Of a stretch of 64,000 nucleotides of DNA, positions 33,988-42,040 are shown piece by piece. The stretch is from RGIG1959 sp045604545. Lineage in GTDB: Bacteria > Bacillota > Clostridia > Oscillospirales > Acutalibacteraceae. The notes under the pieces were generated by a model, which was not told the origin of the DNA, ran no database searches, and saw only the letters and a program-made list of their open reading frames with translations. The DNA is taken from the NCBI GenBank assembly GCA_045604545.1, contig JAZUOG010000057.1:1-64000 (forward strand). Reading direction: 5' to 3'. The stretch's first letter is position 1. Every line of letters begins with the position of its first letter. Made by a program: the position numbers and the translations under genes.

Positions 33988-34704
33988 ATGAGACGGTCGG
34001 TGTTGACGGTGCTGGTGGTGATGCTGTGTGTGGCGGTGATGCTGACCTGCTTTGAGTATATCGGCGTGTTTCCCGTTTCAAACGAAACGCTTGTGATGCC
34101 GCGGGTGACGGTTGATGCGGGACACGGCGATTTTGACGGCGGTGCGTCCGCTCCCGACGGCACGCTCGAAAAAACGCTCAATCTGGAGATCGCTTTGCCG
34201 CTCGGGGATCTTCTTCGGCTTTACGGCTTTGATGTGACGATGACCCGTGTGGACGACAGCGGGCTTCACGCGGACGACAGCGTTTCTATCCGCGAAAAGA
34301 AGGTCAGCGATATGAACGCCCGCCTTGCGTTGTATGAGCAGGCAGATCTGAACATTGCCGTTCATCAGAACACCTTCGGTGACAGTCGCTACAGCGGCAC
34401 ACAGCTCTTTTATTCCGACAATCACGCATTGTCAAAACCGCTCGCGTCCCACATTCGTGAAACGGTGTATACGCATCTGCAACCCGACAATACCCGTGAA
34501 CTGAAGACGGGCAACCGCGACATTTATCTGCTGTACAAAACAACAAAGCCGACGGTGCTGGTGGAATGTGGATTTCTGTCAAATGCCGCGGAGCTGGCAA
34601 ACTTAAAAGACAGCGCTTATCAATGCCGCCTTGCCGTGTGCATTGCCGGCGGAGCGGCAGACTATGCCGCACGGTATATCATGAAAGAGGAGAGATATTC
34701 GTGA
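33988..34704 (+). CDS. cwlD: N-acetylmuramoyl-L-alanine amidase, CwlD-like
   Basis: CwlD acts in the sporulating cell to make muramic delta-lactam in spore cortex, needed for germination. The 238-residue protein has an N-terminal membrane anchor/signal and an amidase-3 domain with zinc ligands in VTVDAGHGDFDGG, LEKTLNLEIA and NIAVHQNTF, and the catalytic glutamate in VLVECGFLSN. The ATG at 33988 follows GGGGTGAGG; upstream in-frame ATGs have poorer context. It overlaps a bofA-like gene by 4 bases, which supports a sporulation role. Confidence 0.88.
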   Translation: MRRSVLTVLVVMLCVAVMLTCFEYIGVFPVSNETLVMPRVTVDAGHGDFDGGASAPDGTLEKTLNLEIALPLGDLLRLYGFDVTMTRVDDSGLHADDSVSIREKKVSDMNARLALYEQADLNIAVHQNTFGDSRYSGTQLFYSDNHALSKPLASHIRETVYTHLQPDNTRELKTGNRDIYLLYKTTKPTVLVECGFLSNAAELANLKDSAYQCRLAVCIAGGAADYAARYIMKEERYS

Positions 34705-34955
34705 CAACGGGAATGATGATCGTCGGTGGCGTGATCGCGCTTGCCGTGTTTGTGGCGGCGTGCCTGACAAGAAAACCTGTCCGTTCGCTGTTTTCAAGTG
34801 CCCTGCAAGGCGTTTGCGCGTTGGCGGCGGTGAATGTGCTCAGCGTATTCAGCGGCGTGACCATCGGACTGACAGCTTTTACAACCTATGCGGCAACGGT
34901 ACTGGGGCTTCCCGGTGTTATCACGCTTCTTTGCCTGCAGGCGATGATGCAATAA
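34701..34955 (+). CDS. BofA-like pro-sigma-K processing inhibitor family protein
   Basis: The 84-residue protein is two or three hydrophobic helices with a C-terminal block NVLSVFSGVTIGL and VLGLPGVITLLCLQ that resembles BofA. In Bacillus, BofA holds the SpoIVFB protease inactive until SpoIVB relieves it. The start is the GTG at 34701, which overlaps the cwlD stop as GTGA and follows GAGGAGAG; a longer frame from 34566 would run through cwlD. No spoIVF genes are visible. The family call rests on length, hydropathy and the C-terminal motif. Confidence 0.75.
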   Translation: MTTGMMIVGGVIALAVFVAACLTRKPVRSLFSSALQGVCALAAVNVLSVFSGVTIGLTAFTTYAATVLGLPGVITLLCLQAMMQ

Positions 34956-34988
34956 AAAAGATGATCTCGAATGAGATCATCTTTTTTT
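34954..34988. terminator. Bidirectional terminator
   Basis: AAAAAAGATGATCTC pairs with GAGATCATCTTTTTT around GAAT, between the bofA-like gene and the convergent P-type ATPase. Confidence 0.92.
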
Positions 34989-37218
34989 ATCCATTGGCTT
35001 TTGTAAACACACGCTTTGACAAGGCGTAGAGTGCCATGTCGAGCGGAATAATGACAGCGGCACACAGCATCGTGATGATCGCCATGGTTTCATTCGGCAA
35101 CACGAATACCGTCTCGATGGGAAATCCGATGAATGCCATCAGCGCGGGCAGAGCATTCGCGAGAAGGAGCGCTCCCGCGAAAAAGCCGATCGTCATTGTC
35201 GCACACAGCACGCCTCTGGCGAGATTCAGCGGACGGCTGACGCGTGTCAGCTGGACAAGCCATGTCAGCCCTGTCAGATAGACACACAGTGTCGAGGATT
35301 GTTCGGTCGAAAGCCCGAACAGCGGCGCAAACAACAGCTGTGTCAGCAATACTGCCGCGGTGATGATGACGGCACTCGGTACCGCGTGACTGAGCACCGT
35401 GTGCAGGAAATGCCCTTTGACACGGTCGCGGCAGGGTTCGAGTGTGAGGAAAAATCCCGGGATCGATTCCGCAAAAACGGCGATCAGCGTCAACTGCAAC
35501 GGCTCAAACGGATAATCCATCGGTGTGAAAATGGCGCACAGTGTGACGAGAAACGACATGATGGTTTTGACGAGGAAGAGGGAGGCGGTGCGGGTGATGT
35601 TGTTGATCACGCGGCGTCCCTCCATCACCACCGTCGGCAGTGACGCAAAATCGGAATCGAGAAGCACCAGCTGAGACACCTGCTTGGCGGCATCACTGCC
35701 CGCCGCCATCGCGATGGAGCAGTCCGCCGCTTTGAGCGCGGGCACATCGTTGACACCGTCACCCGCCATGGCGACGGTATGCCCTTGTTCCTTGAACAGG
35801 GTGACCAGCTTCTTTTTTTGTTCGGGTGAGACACGTCCGAACACCACATAGGTCGCCGCCGCTTCGCGGAGTTCCTCATCGGTGGTGATGGTAGAGGCAT
35901 CAACCGCCTTGTGCCAGTTATCAAGCCCTGCCTCTCTGGCGATTGCCGAGACCGTGGCAGGGTGGTCTCCCGAAATGACGCGAAGCTGCACGTCCTCCTT
36001 GCGAAAGAAATCGAGGATCTCTTTGGCGTTTTCGCGGATCTCATCTTCAATGATGAGCGCGGCGAGCGGGGTCAGATGATCGGTTTTGGGGTCAGCGTGC
36101 TCGTTTTCGCAAAACGCGACAAGCAGTACGCGCTTACCTTTGGATTCGTATTCCGCAAGTCTTGCCGACGGCGAGGTGTTCAGCAAACGGTCATATGCGC
36201 CGAAAAACACCGTGCCGACACCGCCAAAGGAAACACGGCTCCATTTTCTGTCGGAGGAAAACGGACGCACCTCTGTCGCCGTATAGGCGGCCGTCACACA
36301 GTTCCCGAAATGGTTTCTGACAGCGACGGCGGTGGCGTTCTGATCGCCGATGGCGTGAATGGCGGCGGCGATCAGCTCGTTGCGGGCGGCATCGGACATG
36401 TTGTCCGACAACGGCACGACCTCGCTGACACTCATGGTGCCTTTGGTGATGGTGCCGGTTTTGTCGAGGCACAGAAGCGACACTCTCGAGAGTGTTTCGA
36501 TGCAATACAACTCCTGCACCAGCGTGTTCTTTTTGGCGAGCTTCATGACGCCCACCACCAGCGACACGGTCGTCAGCAGGATCAGTCCCTGCGGCATCAT
36601 GCCGATGAGGGCGGCGGCGGTGGAGGTGACGGCATCTTTGGCAACAAAACGCTCCGAAAACCATTCACACGCCATCAGAATCACCGCAAACGGGATCATA
36701 AATGCGCTGGTGAAACGGATAATACTGTTGATGGAGTGCATCAGCTGAGAATGCAATCGTTTATACTTTTTGGCTTCGGCGGTCAATTTGGAGGCATAGC
36801 TGTTTTCACCCACGCGCACGGCGCGTGCCACACAGCTGCCGCTGACCACAAAACTGCCCGACAGCAGTTCGGTATCGCGCTTTTTCACGATCGCGTCCGC
36901 TTCACCCGTCAGGAGGGATTCGTTGACCTCCGCCTCGCCGTCGAGTACGACGGCGTCAACGGTGATCTGATCGCCGTTTTGAAAAATGATAATCTCATCT
37001 TCGACGATGTCGTGAACGCTGATGGTGACCTGTTGTCCGTCGCGAATAACGGTGGCTTTGGCGGCGTTGACAAGCGACAGCTTTTCAAGCGTTCTTTTGG
37101 AGCGAAGCTCTTGAAAAATGCCGATGATCGTGTTGACAATGATGACGCCGAGAAACAGGAGATTGTGATAGGACTTCACCAGAACGAGTGCCACGGCAAT
37201 GATGATGTTCATCAGCAT
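34987..37218 (-). CDS. Cation-transporting P-type ATPase, start codon unresolved
   Basis: The protein has all P-type ATPase marks: LTGEAD in the actuator domain, the phosphorylation site DKTGTITKG, GDGVNDVPALK, and C-terminal transmembrane helices. It resembles clostridial E1-E2 pumps of unassigned ion. The first ATG (37218) is clearly too late, because 54 in-frame codons upstream encode a typical N-terminus (GLSADEVHARRRDGRIN, then a PLSRILIDNICTLF helix start) back to the TAA that ends the preceding gene. None of those codons is ATG, GTG or TTG. Either a rare start such as ATC at 37359 (after AAAAGG) is used, or an indel near 37350 moved the GTG at 37367 out of frame. Confidence 0.88.
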   Translation of the reverse strand: MLMNIIIAVALVLVKSYHNLLFLGVIIVNTIIGIFQELRSKRTLEKLSLVNAAKATVIRDGQQVTISVHDIVEDEIIIFQNGDQITVDAVVLDGEAEVNESLLTGEADAIVKKRDTELLSGSFVVSGSCVARAVRVGENSYASKLTAEAKKYKRLHSQLMHSINSIIRFTSAFMIPFAVILMACEWFSERFVAKDAVTSTAAALIGMMPQGLILLTTVSLVVGVMKLAKKNTLVQELYCIETLSRVSLLCLDKTGTITKGTMSVSEVVPLSDNMSDAARNELIAAAIHAIGDQNATAVAVRNHFGNCVTAAYTATEVRPFSSDRKWSRVSFGGVGTVFFGAYDRLLNTSPSARLAEYESKGKRVLLVAFCENEHADPKTDHLTPLAALIIEDEIRENAKEILDFFRKEDVQLRVISGDHPATVSAIAREAGLDNWHKAVDASTITTDEELREAAATYVVFGRVSPEQKKKLVTLFKEQGHTVAMAGDGVNDVPALKAADCSIAMAAGSDAAKQVSQLVLLDSDFASLPTVVMEGRRVINNITRTASLFLVKTIMSFLVTLCAIFTPMDYPFEPLQLTLIAVFAESIPGFFLTLEPCRDRVKGHFLHTVLSHAVPSAVIITAAVLLTQLLFAPLFGLSTEQSSTLCVYLTGLTWLVQLTRVSRPLNLARGVLCATMTIGFFAGALLLANALPALMAFIGFPIETVFVLPNETMAIITMLCAAVIIPLDMALYALSKRVFTKANG

Positions 37219-37380
37219 GAACAGCGTGCAGATGTTGTCGATCAGAATGCGCGACAGCGGTTTGGTGATGGTTTTGGCGGTTTTGTTGATACGACCGTCC
37301 CGCCGACGGGCGTGAACCTCATCAGCGGAAAGGCCGCGCTGAAAAGCGGGAGCGCTGATAAGATCACGACCTTTTGATGG

Positions 37381-37800
37381 TTATTTGGTTTTGACGGCGC
37401 GTACCGTCAGCGACAAAATGCGTTTGCCGGTGCTTTCTTTTCCTTGAAGGGTGGTTTGTCCGCCGCAAACCGCGCACAGCGCGGGAGCTTCCTTGTCGTC
37501 TTCGATTTTGAGCGACAGCACGAGCCCTTTACGTTCGGCAATGCACGCGCGTTGGTGTCCGCTGAGGATCTGCACGTGAGAACAGTTGCAGGGAACGGCG
37601 GGAACGGGCTTGTCCTTGTCGGGGTCAAGCATCTGCTGATACAGCTTCGGGCAATAGAGCAGGTCGTTTTGTGCCACACGGTCCTGGCTGACGAAAAAAC
37701 GGTCGACCAGCGTCAGCGAGCACACGCCGTGTGTCATATAATAGCAGTTGGCTTTGGTCAACTGAATGGTTGCTTCCACAGTGCCTTTCACAGCATCCAT
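37381..37800 (-). CDS. Cysteine-rich hypothetical protein
   Basis: I do not recognise this 139-residue protein. It contains several cysteines, including CNCSH and a CAVCGG pair that could bind zinc or a metal cluster, and has no signal peptide or membrane segment. The ATG at 37800 is preferred over the GTG at 37809 because AAGGAG lies about 10 bases before the ATG but abuts the GTG. It lies between the SLOG-domain gene (5-base gap) and the P-type ATPase, in the same direction, so the three form an operon. Confidence 0.7.
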   Translation of the reverse strand: MDAVKGTVEATIQLTKANCYYMTHGVCSLTLVDRFFVSQDRVAQNDLLYCPKLYQQMLDPDKDKPVPAVPCNCSHVQILSGHQRACIAERKGLVLSLKIEDDKEAPALCAVCGGQTTLQGKESTGKRILSLTVRAVKTK

Positions 37801-37805
37801 GTATG

Positions 37806-38153
37806 TCACTCTCCTTTATACGGTAAATAGATCACGCGTCTGCCGATTTTCAGACACTGAGCGATCACGTATTGCGTGCCTTTGGATTTGCCGTCCCACA
37901 GCGCGATCACCATGTCGGCGTATTCAATGATGCGGTCGTTGCGCACAAGCGGTGCGCGCTTGCCGTAGGTGTCATAGTCGGGAAGAAATTCCTTGAAAGG
38001 AATTCCGAGCCGCTCGGCGAGCGCCTTGGCTCCCGTGTCAACACCGACGGCACCGCCGCTGATGATCATGGAGGTGGAACGCGGAAGGTAGTTTTCAAGT
38101 TCCTCTACCGCCGAGACGGGAATGTCCCGACTGCCGACAATCGCCACACGCAT
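37806..38153 (-). CDS. SLOG-domain (DUF2493-like) protein
   Basis: The 115-residue protein has a Rossmann-like nucleotide fold: VAIVGSRDIP at the N-terminus, IISGGAVGVDTGAKALAERL and FLPDYDTYGKRAPLVRNDRI, ending ADMVIALWDGKSKGTQYVI. This matches the SLOG/DprA-like superfamily, whose members may bind nucleotides or nucleotide-derived signals. It is the first gene of the operon with the cysteine-rich protein and the P-type ATPase. The link to cation transport is unexplained. Confidence 0.8.
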   Translation of the reverse strand: MRVAIVGSRDIPVSAVEELENYLPRSTSMIISGGAVGVDTGAKALAERLGIPFKEFLPDYDTYGKRAPLVRNDRIIEYADMVIALWDGKSKGTQYVIAQCLKIGRRVIYLPYKGE

Positions 38154-38188
38154 ACAGTGTTCCGCTCCTTTATCAAAAGTATAAATTC

Positions 38189-38217
38189 ATCTTACCGCAT
38201 ATTGTCAAAAAAAGCAA
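38189..38217 (-). promoter_or_regulatory. Sigma-A promoter of the SLOG/P-type ATPase operon
   Basis: On the minus strand TTGCTT (38217-38212), 17 bases, TAAGAT (38194-38189). A second possible -35 (TTGACA) lies within the spacer. Confidence 0.6.
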
Positions 38218-38349
38218 TCGCTTTTGCGGTTTGGCAACAAAAAAAGCGACACGACGAATCGTTCGCTTTGAAGCGTCATGACCACCATTTGGTATCCATA
38301 AGTCGCCCGTTTTGCGGAATAGTAATGGTATCAACGCAAAAAGGAGTCG

Positions 38350-39480
38350 ATGAGGTTGAGACGGTTGTGGCGTGCGACGGCGGCGGTACTGTTGCCGCTT
38401 TGTGCGGCGGTATTTGTGGGTGTGGGGCTGGCGAAGGTGAATTTACCCTCGGCGTATTATGTCACCGAGGGGTGCGAATTATCGCTTTCGGGCGGCATTC
38501 TGAAAGCCGATACGAGCGACGTGTGGCAGACGTCGTCATCGCCCGAGGGCGGCTATGAAACGCAAATACGGCTTCTCGGTGTCATTCCTGTTGCCGAGGT
38601 GCATGTGGAGGTGACCTCTGAGCGGGAGGTGGCGGTGTGCGGCGTCCCGTTCGGCATCAAAATGTTCACCGAAGGGGTACTGATTGTCGGGATTGCCGAC
38701 GTGGATACCCGTAAGGGCGCTTACAGTCCTGCTTCGGAGGCGGGACTGCGCGTGGGGGACTGTATTCTCGCCGTTGACGGGGAAGAAGTGACCACCACCG
38801 ATCAGGTTGCGTCCATTGTGGAACACAGCGGCGGCAAGCCGCTGATCATGACCGTCAGGCGGCAGGGAGTCACCTTTGATGTCGCGCTGACACCTGCCGC
38901 GTCCATCACCGAGCAATGCCTGAAAGCGGGACTGTGGATCCGCGACAGCTCGGCGGGCATTGGCACTCTCACGTTTTTTGACACCGAAACCAACGTGTTC
39001 GGCGGTCTCGGACACCCTGTCAATGATGCCGATACGGGACAGACCATTCCGATTTCTTCGGGGGAGATCGTTCCGGCGTCGGTGTTCGGTGTCAACAAAG
39101 GACACGTCGGCGCTCCCGGGGAACTGCTGGGCAGTTTTCTGTCCGGTTCGTGGGGCGTGCTGACGGCAAACGATGAGACGGGACTTTACGGTGTCCTCAA
39201 CGATCGACCGCCCGTGTATGCCACCCTTCCCGTTGCCTATAAACAAGACGTGTCCGAAGGTGCGGCACAGATGATCACCACCGTCAGCGGCAGTGCGCCG
39301 AAGGCATACGACATTGTCATCGAGGAAGTCGATTACCGCGACGACCAACCGACCCGCAACATGGTGATCCGCATCACCGACGAGGAACTGCTTGAAAAAA
39401 CGGGCGGTGTGGTGTGCGGCATGAGCGGCAGTCCCATCATCCAGAACGGGGCGCTCGTCGGCGCGGTCACCCATGTGTGA
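38350..39480 (+). CDS. spoIVB: SpoIVB peptidase, C-terminally truncated at the element junction
   Basis: SpoIVB is a serine peptidase secreted by the forespore that triggers sigma-K activation. The 376-residue protein has an N-terminal anchor, a PDZ domain (GLRVGDCILAVDGEEV), the catalytic-His block FGGLGHPVNDAD (His about 222) and the serine block GMSGSPI (357-363). Relatives continue after GAVTHV with an (F)VNDPT-like C-terminal segment; here a TGA follows VTHV at once and the DNA turns AT-rich. The gene therefore looks cut by an inserted element. The ATG at 38350 has AAGGAG only 3 bases upstream; the TTG at 38356 has ideal spacing and may be the real start. Confidence 0.85.
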   Translation: MRLRRLWRATAAVLLPLCAAVFVGVGLAKVNLPSAYYVTEGCELSLSGGILKADTSDVWQTSSSPEGGYETQIRLLGVIPVAEVHVEVTSEREVAVCGVPFGIKMFTEGVLIVGIADVDTRKGAYSPASEAGLRVGDCILAVDGEEVTTTDQVASIVEHSGGKPLIMTVRRQGVTFDVALTPAASITEQCLKAGLWIRDSSAGIGTLTFFDTETNVFGGLGHPVNDADTGQTIPISSGEIVPASVFGVNKGHVGAPGELLGSFLSGSWGVLTANDETGLYGVLNDRPPVYATLPVAYKQDVSEGAAQMITTVSGSAPKAYDIVIEEVDYRDDQPTRNMVIRITDEELLEKTGGVVCGMSGSPIIQNGALVGAVTHV

Positions 39481-39536
39481 GTATGACGATGATAACTACA
39501 TCCTTAAAGCGTTTCCTTTATATATTAGACGAGACA

Positions 39537-39570
39537 GAAAGCATTTGCCATTCGGTGAGTGCTTTCTTTA
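39537..39570 (+). terminator. Hairpin terminator just inside the element
   Basis: A 14-bp stem with G-U pairs runs from AGAAAGCATTTGCC to GGTGAGTGCTTTCT and is followed by TTTAATTT. It would end transcription coming from spoIVB. Confidence 0.7.
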
Positions 39571-39755
39571 ATTTGAATCTAAGAGTGGTTTTGATGGATA
39601 TAAGAAAACATTTTAAGTGCTAGGTTATATTCTAATTGTATACAGACGATCAGAAGAGCATAAAGAATCTAAAATATGGATTATAAATATAAAACGTATC
39701 AGAAAGAAAATATGCTGATAATATATCAAATAAAGATTTTTTATCAAAAACAATA
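39571..39755. other. AT-rich non-coding stretch at the element edge
   Basis: No open frame with a ribosome binding site is seen. Together with the flanking hairpins this makes about 600 bases without a gene between spoIVB and the defence operon. Confidence 0.5.
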
Positions 39756-39799
39756 AAAAGTCAGTTTGTGATTCGGTTTAAGAATTACAACTGACTTTT
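39756..39799. terminator. Strong bidirectional hairpin upstream of the RADAR promoter
   Basis: AAAAGTCAGTT pairs with AACTGACTTTT and the stem continues inward with one bulge (GTGATTC against GAATTAC). It may insulate the defence operon from outside transcription. Confidence 0.6.
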
Positions 39800-39884
39800 G
39801 TAAAAGATTATTAGATTGAAATAAAATAGCGGTTTTAAACTGGCTATCCTAAAAATTAGGCGCATATATAGCGGAATAAAGGTA

Positions 39885-39912
39885 TTGACATTCATTAAAT
39901 AACCTTTATAAT
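39885..39912 (+). promoter_or_regulatory. Near-consensus sigma-A promoter of the RADAR operon
   Basis: TTGACA (39885-39890), a 16-base spacer and TATAAT (39907-39912). Both hexamers match consensus exactly. The start of transcription falls near 39919. Confidence 0.88.
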
Positions 39913-39916
39913 TAAA

Positions 39917-39963
39917 ATGTATAATTAGATTGATTTTTATGTATTTTGAATCTAATTATACAT
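39917..39963 (+). promoter_or_regulatory. Perfect 15-bp-arm inverted repeat at the RADAR transcript start
   Basis: ATGTATAATTAGATT (39917-39931) and AATCTAATTATACAT (39949-39963) are exact reverse complements around 17 bases. The repeat begins at the predicted +1, so the mRNA would open with a long hairpin. The same DNA could be an operator. Confidence 0.8.
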
Positions 39964-40091
39964 AAAATACTATTATAAATCTATTTCGAATAATCAAACT
40001 CCAATTATGATGCTTTCACATGTCATTTTGTTATATCATACATTGGAGTGAGTGTCAAGTGATTTTTTGATGTTTGATAGGGGATGGCGTT

Positions 40092-42020
40092 TTGGAAAAG
40101 AATTCTATTGTGAATATAAGTGAAGCAGCATTAGGCGGTAGTGGGCATACTAGTTTTTTGTCTTTTTTGAAGAAAGCATGGAATGCAAATTATAAATATG
40201 TTGCTTTTTTTGCTCGCCGGTGCTATGCCCTTAATAATGAATATATGCATTACTTTACAGAAGAGACAACATCACGCATTATTTCTAATAATGCGTTGCT
40301 TTTGTATGTCGATGAATTCGTTAATCATTACTTGGAGAGAGGATATTTCCCCGGGGTGTTGTTGTGTGATGATCTTTTGCTTCACGGGAGAGGTGTCGCA
40401 AGGCTACTGTATAGTCTTGAAAAACTTATTATTGATAAAATCGAACAAAACACTTGTAGCAAATTGTCGGAAAATGAGAAGAATTATGTTCATCAGGAAC
40501 TGATGGATGCAATTGATATTAATATTTATTCGATGGGTGTAAATCCCATTTTGATGGAAGGATCTTTTAGTTGGAATATTGAATCTGTAAAACAACAATA
40601 CGAGGATGAAATTAGAGATTTATCTCAACGTTTATCATTATGTTTACAACAGTTTAACGTGCCCAATACTAGTTATCGTTTTTCTATTCAATTACCTATT
40701 GACTTCATCCTGAAAAACGATTGCTGGCATAGTGTTAAATGGTTTTATCGTGGAGAAGAAAGAGAAGTGTATTATAAATCTATTGATAATGACTCGGTTA
40801 ATTTTTTATCTATAGTTTATACACATGGCGGAAATCTTCATAATACAGAGAATACAGTATGGGTTACGGGATTGTCTGTCGGTGGCGATATGTCTGGTGA
40901 ATCCTTTGAAGAGATTTGTGTTGCGATTGTGAAGAAGTTGAAAGAAGTTAATAATACTGGAGAATTTACTTTTTTAATTGATATTCTTCAAGAGAAACAA
41001 GTGTTGTTACAAAGACAACGGGCTCAATTAGTGTCTTTTATTTTGTCAATTATAAATATATATGATTTTTGTGATGCGTGTAATATTAGTTTTCAACAGA
41101 TAAAAGAATTAATAGGAGAATCCGCATATAACATTATTGAAAATAACACCCATAAAATTGCTACAAATTTTGGAGTCGAAGGAGATACTCTTCAAGGAAT
41201 AACGCGGCTTACTGTGGATGCCGAACTCGTTATTGATTTGAAAAAGTTGATTATTCCGTTATTTTCCAAATATGCAGTATCGTTATTAGACAATATTGAG
41301 CAACAGGAAAATAACGAAGGACAAACCGATTATGTAGCTATTAATGATGCTGCGGAAGGTGTGTTTTATTCTGTTGGAATGTGTGCGGAAAAGGAAGCAT
41401 ATGACATAAGCACTAATGTGTGTCATTTTAAACCATTAGAAAAAGGAGAAGATTTAATCTCTCTTTCGGATTATTTGTCAAGAATGATTAGTGTTTTAGC
41501 GCCGCATCAAAAAATAAATATTTATGATTTATTAGCATGCCAAATCTCACTTGTGGATAGCGGTTTGGCAGCAATGAATTATGCTTATGATCCACATAAA
41601 AACAAGGTGCAATGTATGCTTAAAGCAGGAGAGTTATCTACTTTTACAATGCCACGCAAATTGCACTGGTTTATTCCTGCATTAGCTTTGATTGAAAAGA
41701 ACTCGATGAATCATAACGATGTTCCTAGAGAAAAAATATCGGCTTTTATAGATCAACTTGCCATTTGTGAAAGCAACGATATTACCCAAAACGAAAAAGA
41801 GGCATTTTTGTTTTTAAAAGAAAATGGAGTTGCGTTTATTGATGCTCTGTACAGATGTGGACAAACAATAGGCGGGTGGAATATTAATCTTTTAACAGTT
41901 AACGATTGGCGTGGTAATAATGATGGTGATGAAACATCTTATTTAAGATATGTTATTTATCATGCTAAAAGACAGGAGTATTACCTTCATGAAGCAAAAC
42001 TGTTTTTGGATATGGAATGA
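40092..42020 (+). CDS. Unknown first gene of the RADAR operon, weak PRTase-like motif
   Basis: I do not recognise this 642-residue protein. Near its N-terminus FPGVLLCDDLLLHGRGV (about 87-103) looks like the PRPP-binding loop of type I phosphoribosyltransferases, preceded by AFFARRCYAL; the match is partial. The rest is helical with no clear motif, no signal peptide and no membrane helix, ending in HAKRQEYYLHEAKLFL. The start is taken as the TTG at 40092, with AGGGG 8 bases upstream; a TTG at 40074 lacks a site. It is 20 bases before rdrA and behind the operon promoter. Known RADAR accessories are small membrane proteins, so this one differs. It may be a sensor or regulator (inference). Confidence 0.75.
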   Translation: MEKNSIVNISEAALGGSGHTSFLSFLKKAWNANYKYVAFFARRCYALNNEYMHYFTEETTSRIISNNALLLYVDEFVNHYLERGYFPGVLLCDDLLLHGRGVARLLYSLEKLIIDKIEQNTCSKLSENEKNYVHQELMDAIDINIYSMGVNPILMEGSFSWNIESVKQQYEDEIRDLSQRLSLCLQQFNVPNTSYRFSIQLPIDFILKNDCWHSVKWFYRGEEREVYYKSIDNDSVNFLSIVYTHGGNLHNTENTVWVTGLSVGGDMSGESFEEICVAIVKKLKEVNNTGEFTFLIDILQEKQVLLQRQRAQLVSFILSIINIYDFCDACNISFQQIKELIGESAYNIIENNTHKIATNFGVEGDTLQGITRLTVDAELVIDLKKLIIPLFSKYAVSLLDNIEQQENNEGQTDYVAINDAAEGVFYSVGMCAEKEAYDISTNVCHFKPLEKGEDLISLSDYLSRMISVLAPHQKINIYDLLACQISLVDSGLAAMNYAYDPHKNKVQCMLKAGELSTFTMPRKLHWFIPALALIEKNSMNHNDVPREKISAFIDQLAICESNDITQNEKEAFLFLKENGVAFIDALYRCGQTIGGWNINLLTVNDWRGNNDGDETSYLRYVIYHAKRQEYYLHEAKLFLDME

Positions 42021-42040
42021 TTAAAAGGGGATGAATCGTG

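Noticed and set aside
34566..34700. Long N-terminal extension of the bofA-like gene inside cwlD
   Set aside because: The extension is Arg/Cys-rich shadow sequence; the GTG at 34701 has a good site and fits the family length.
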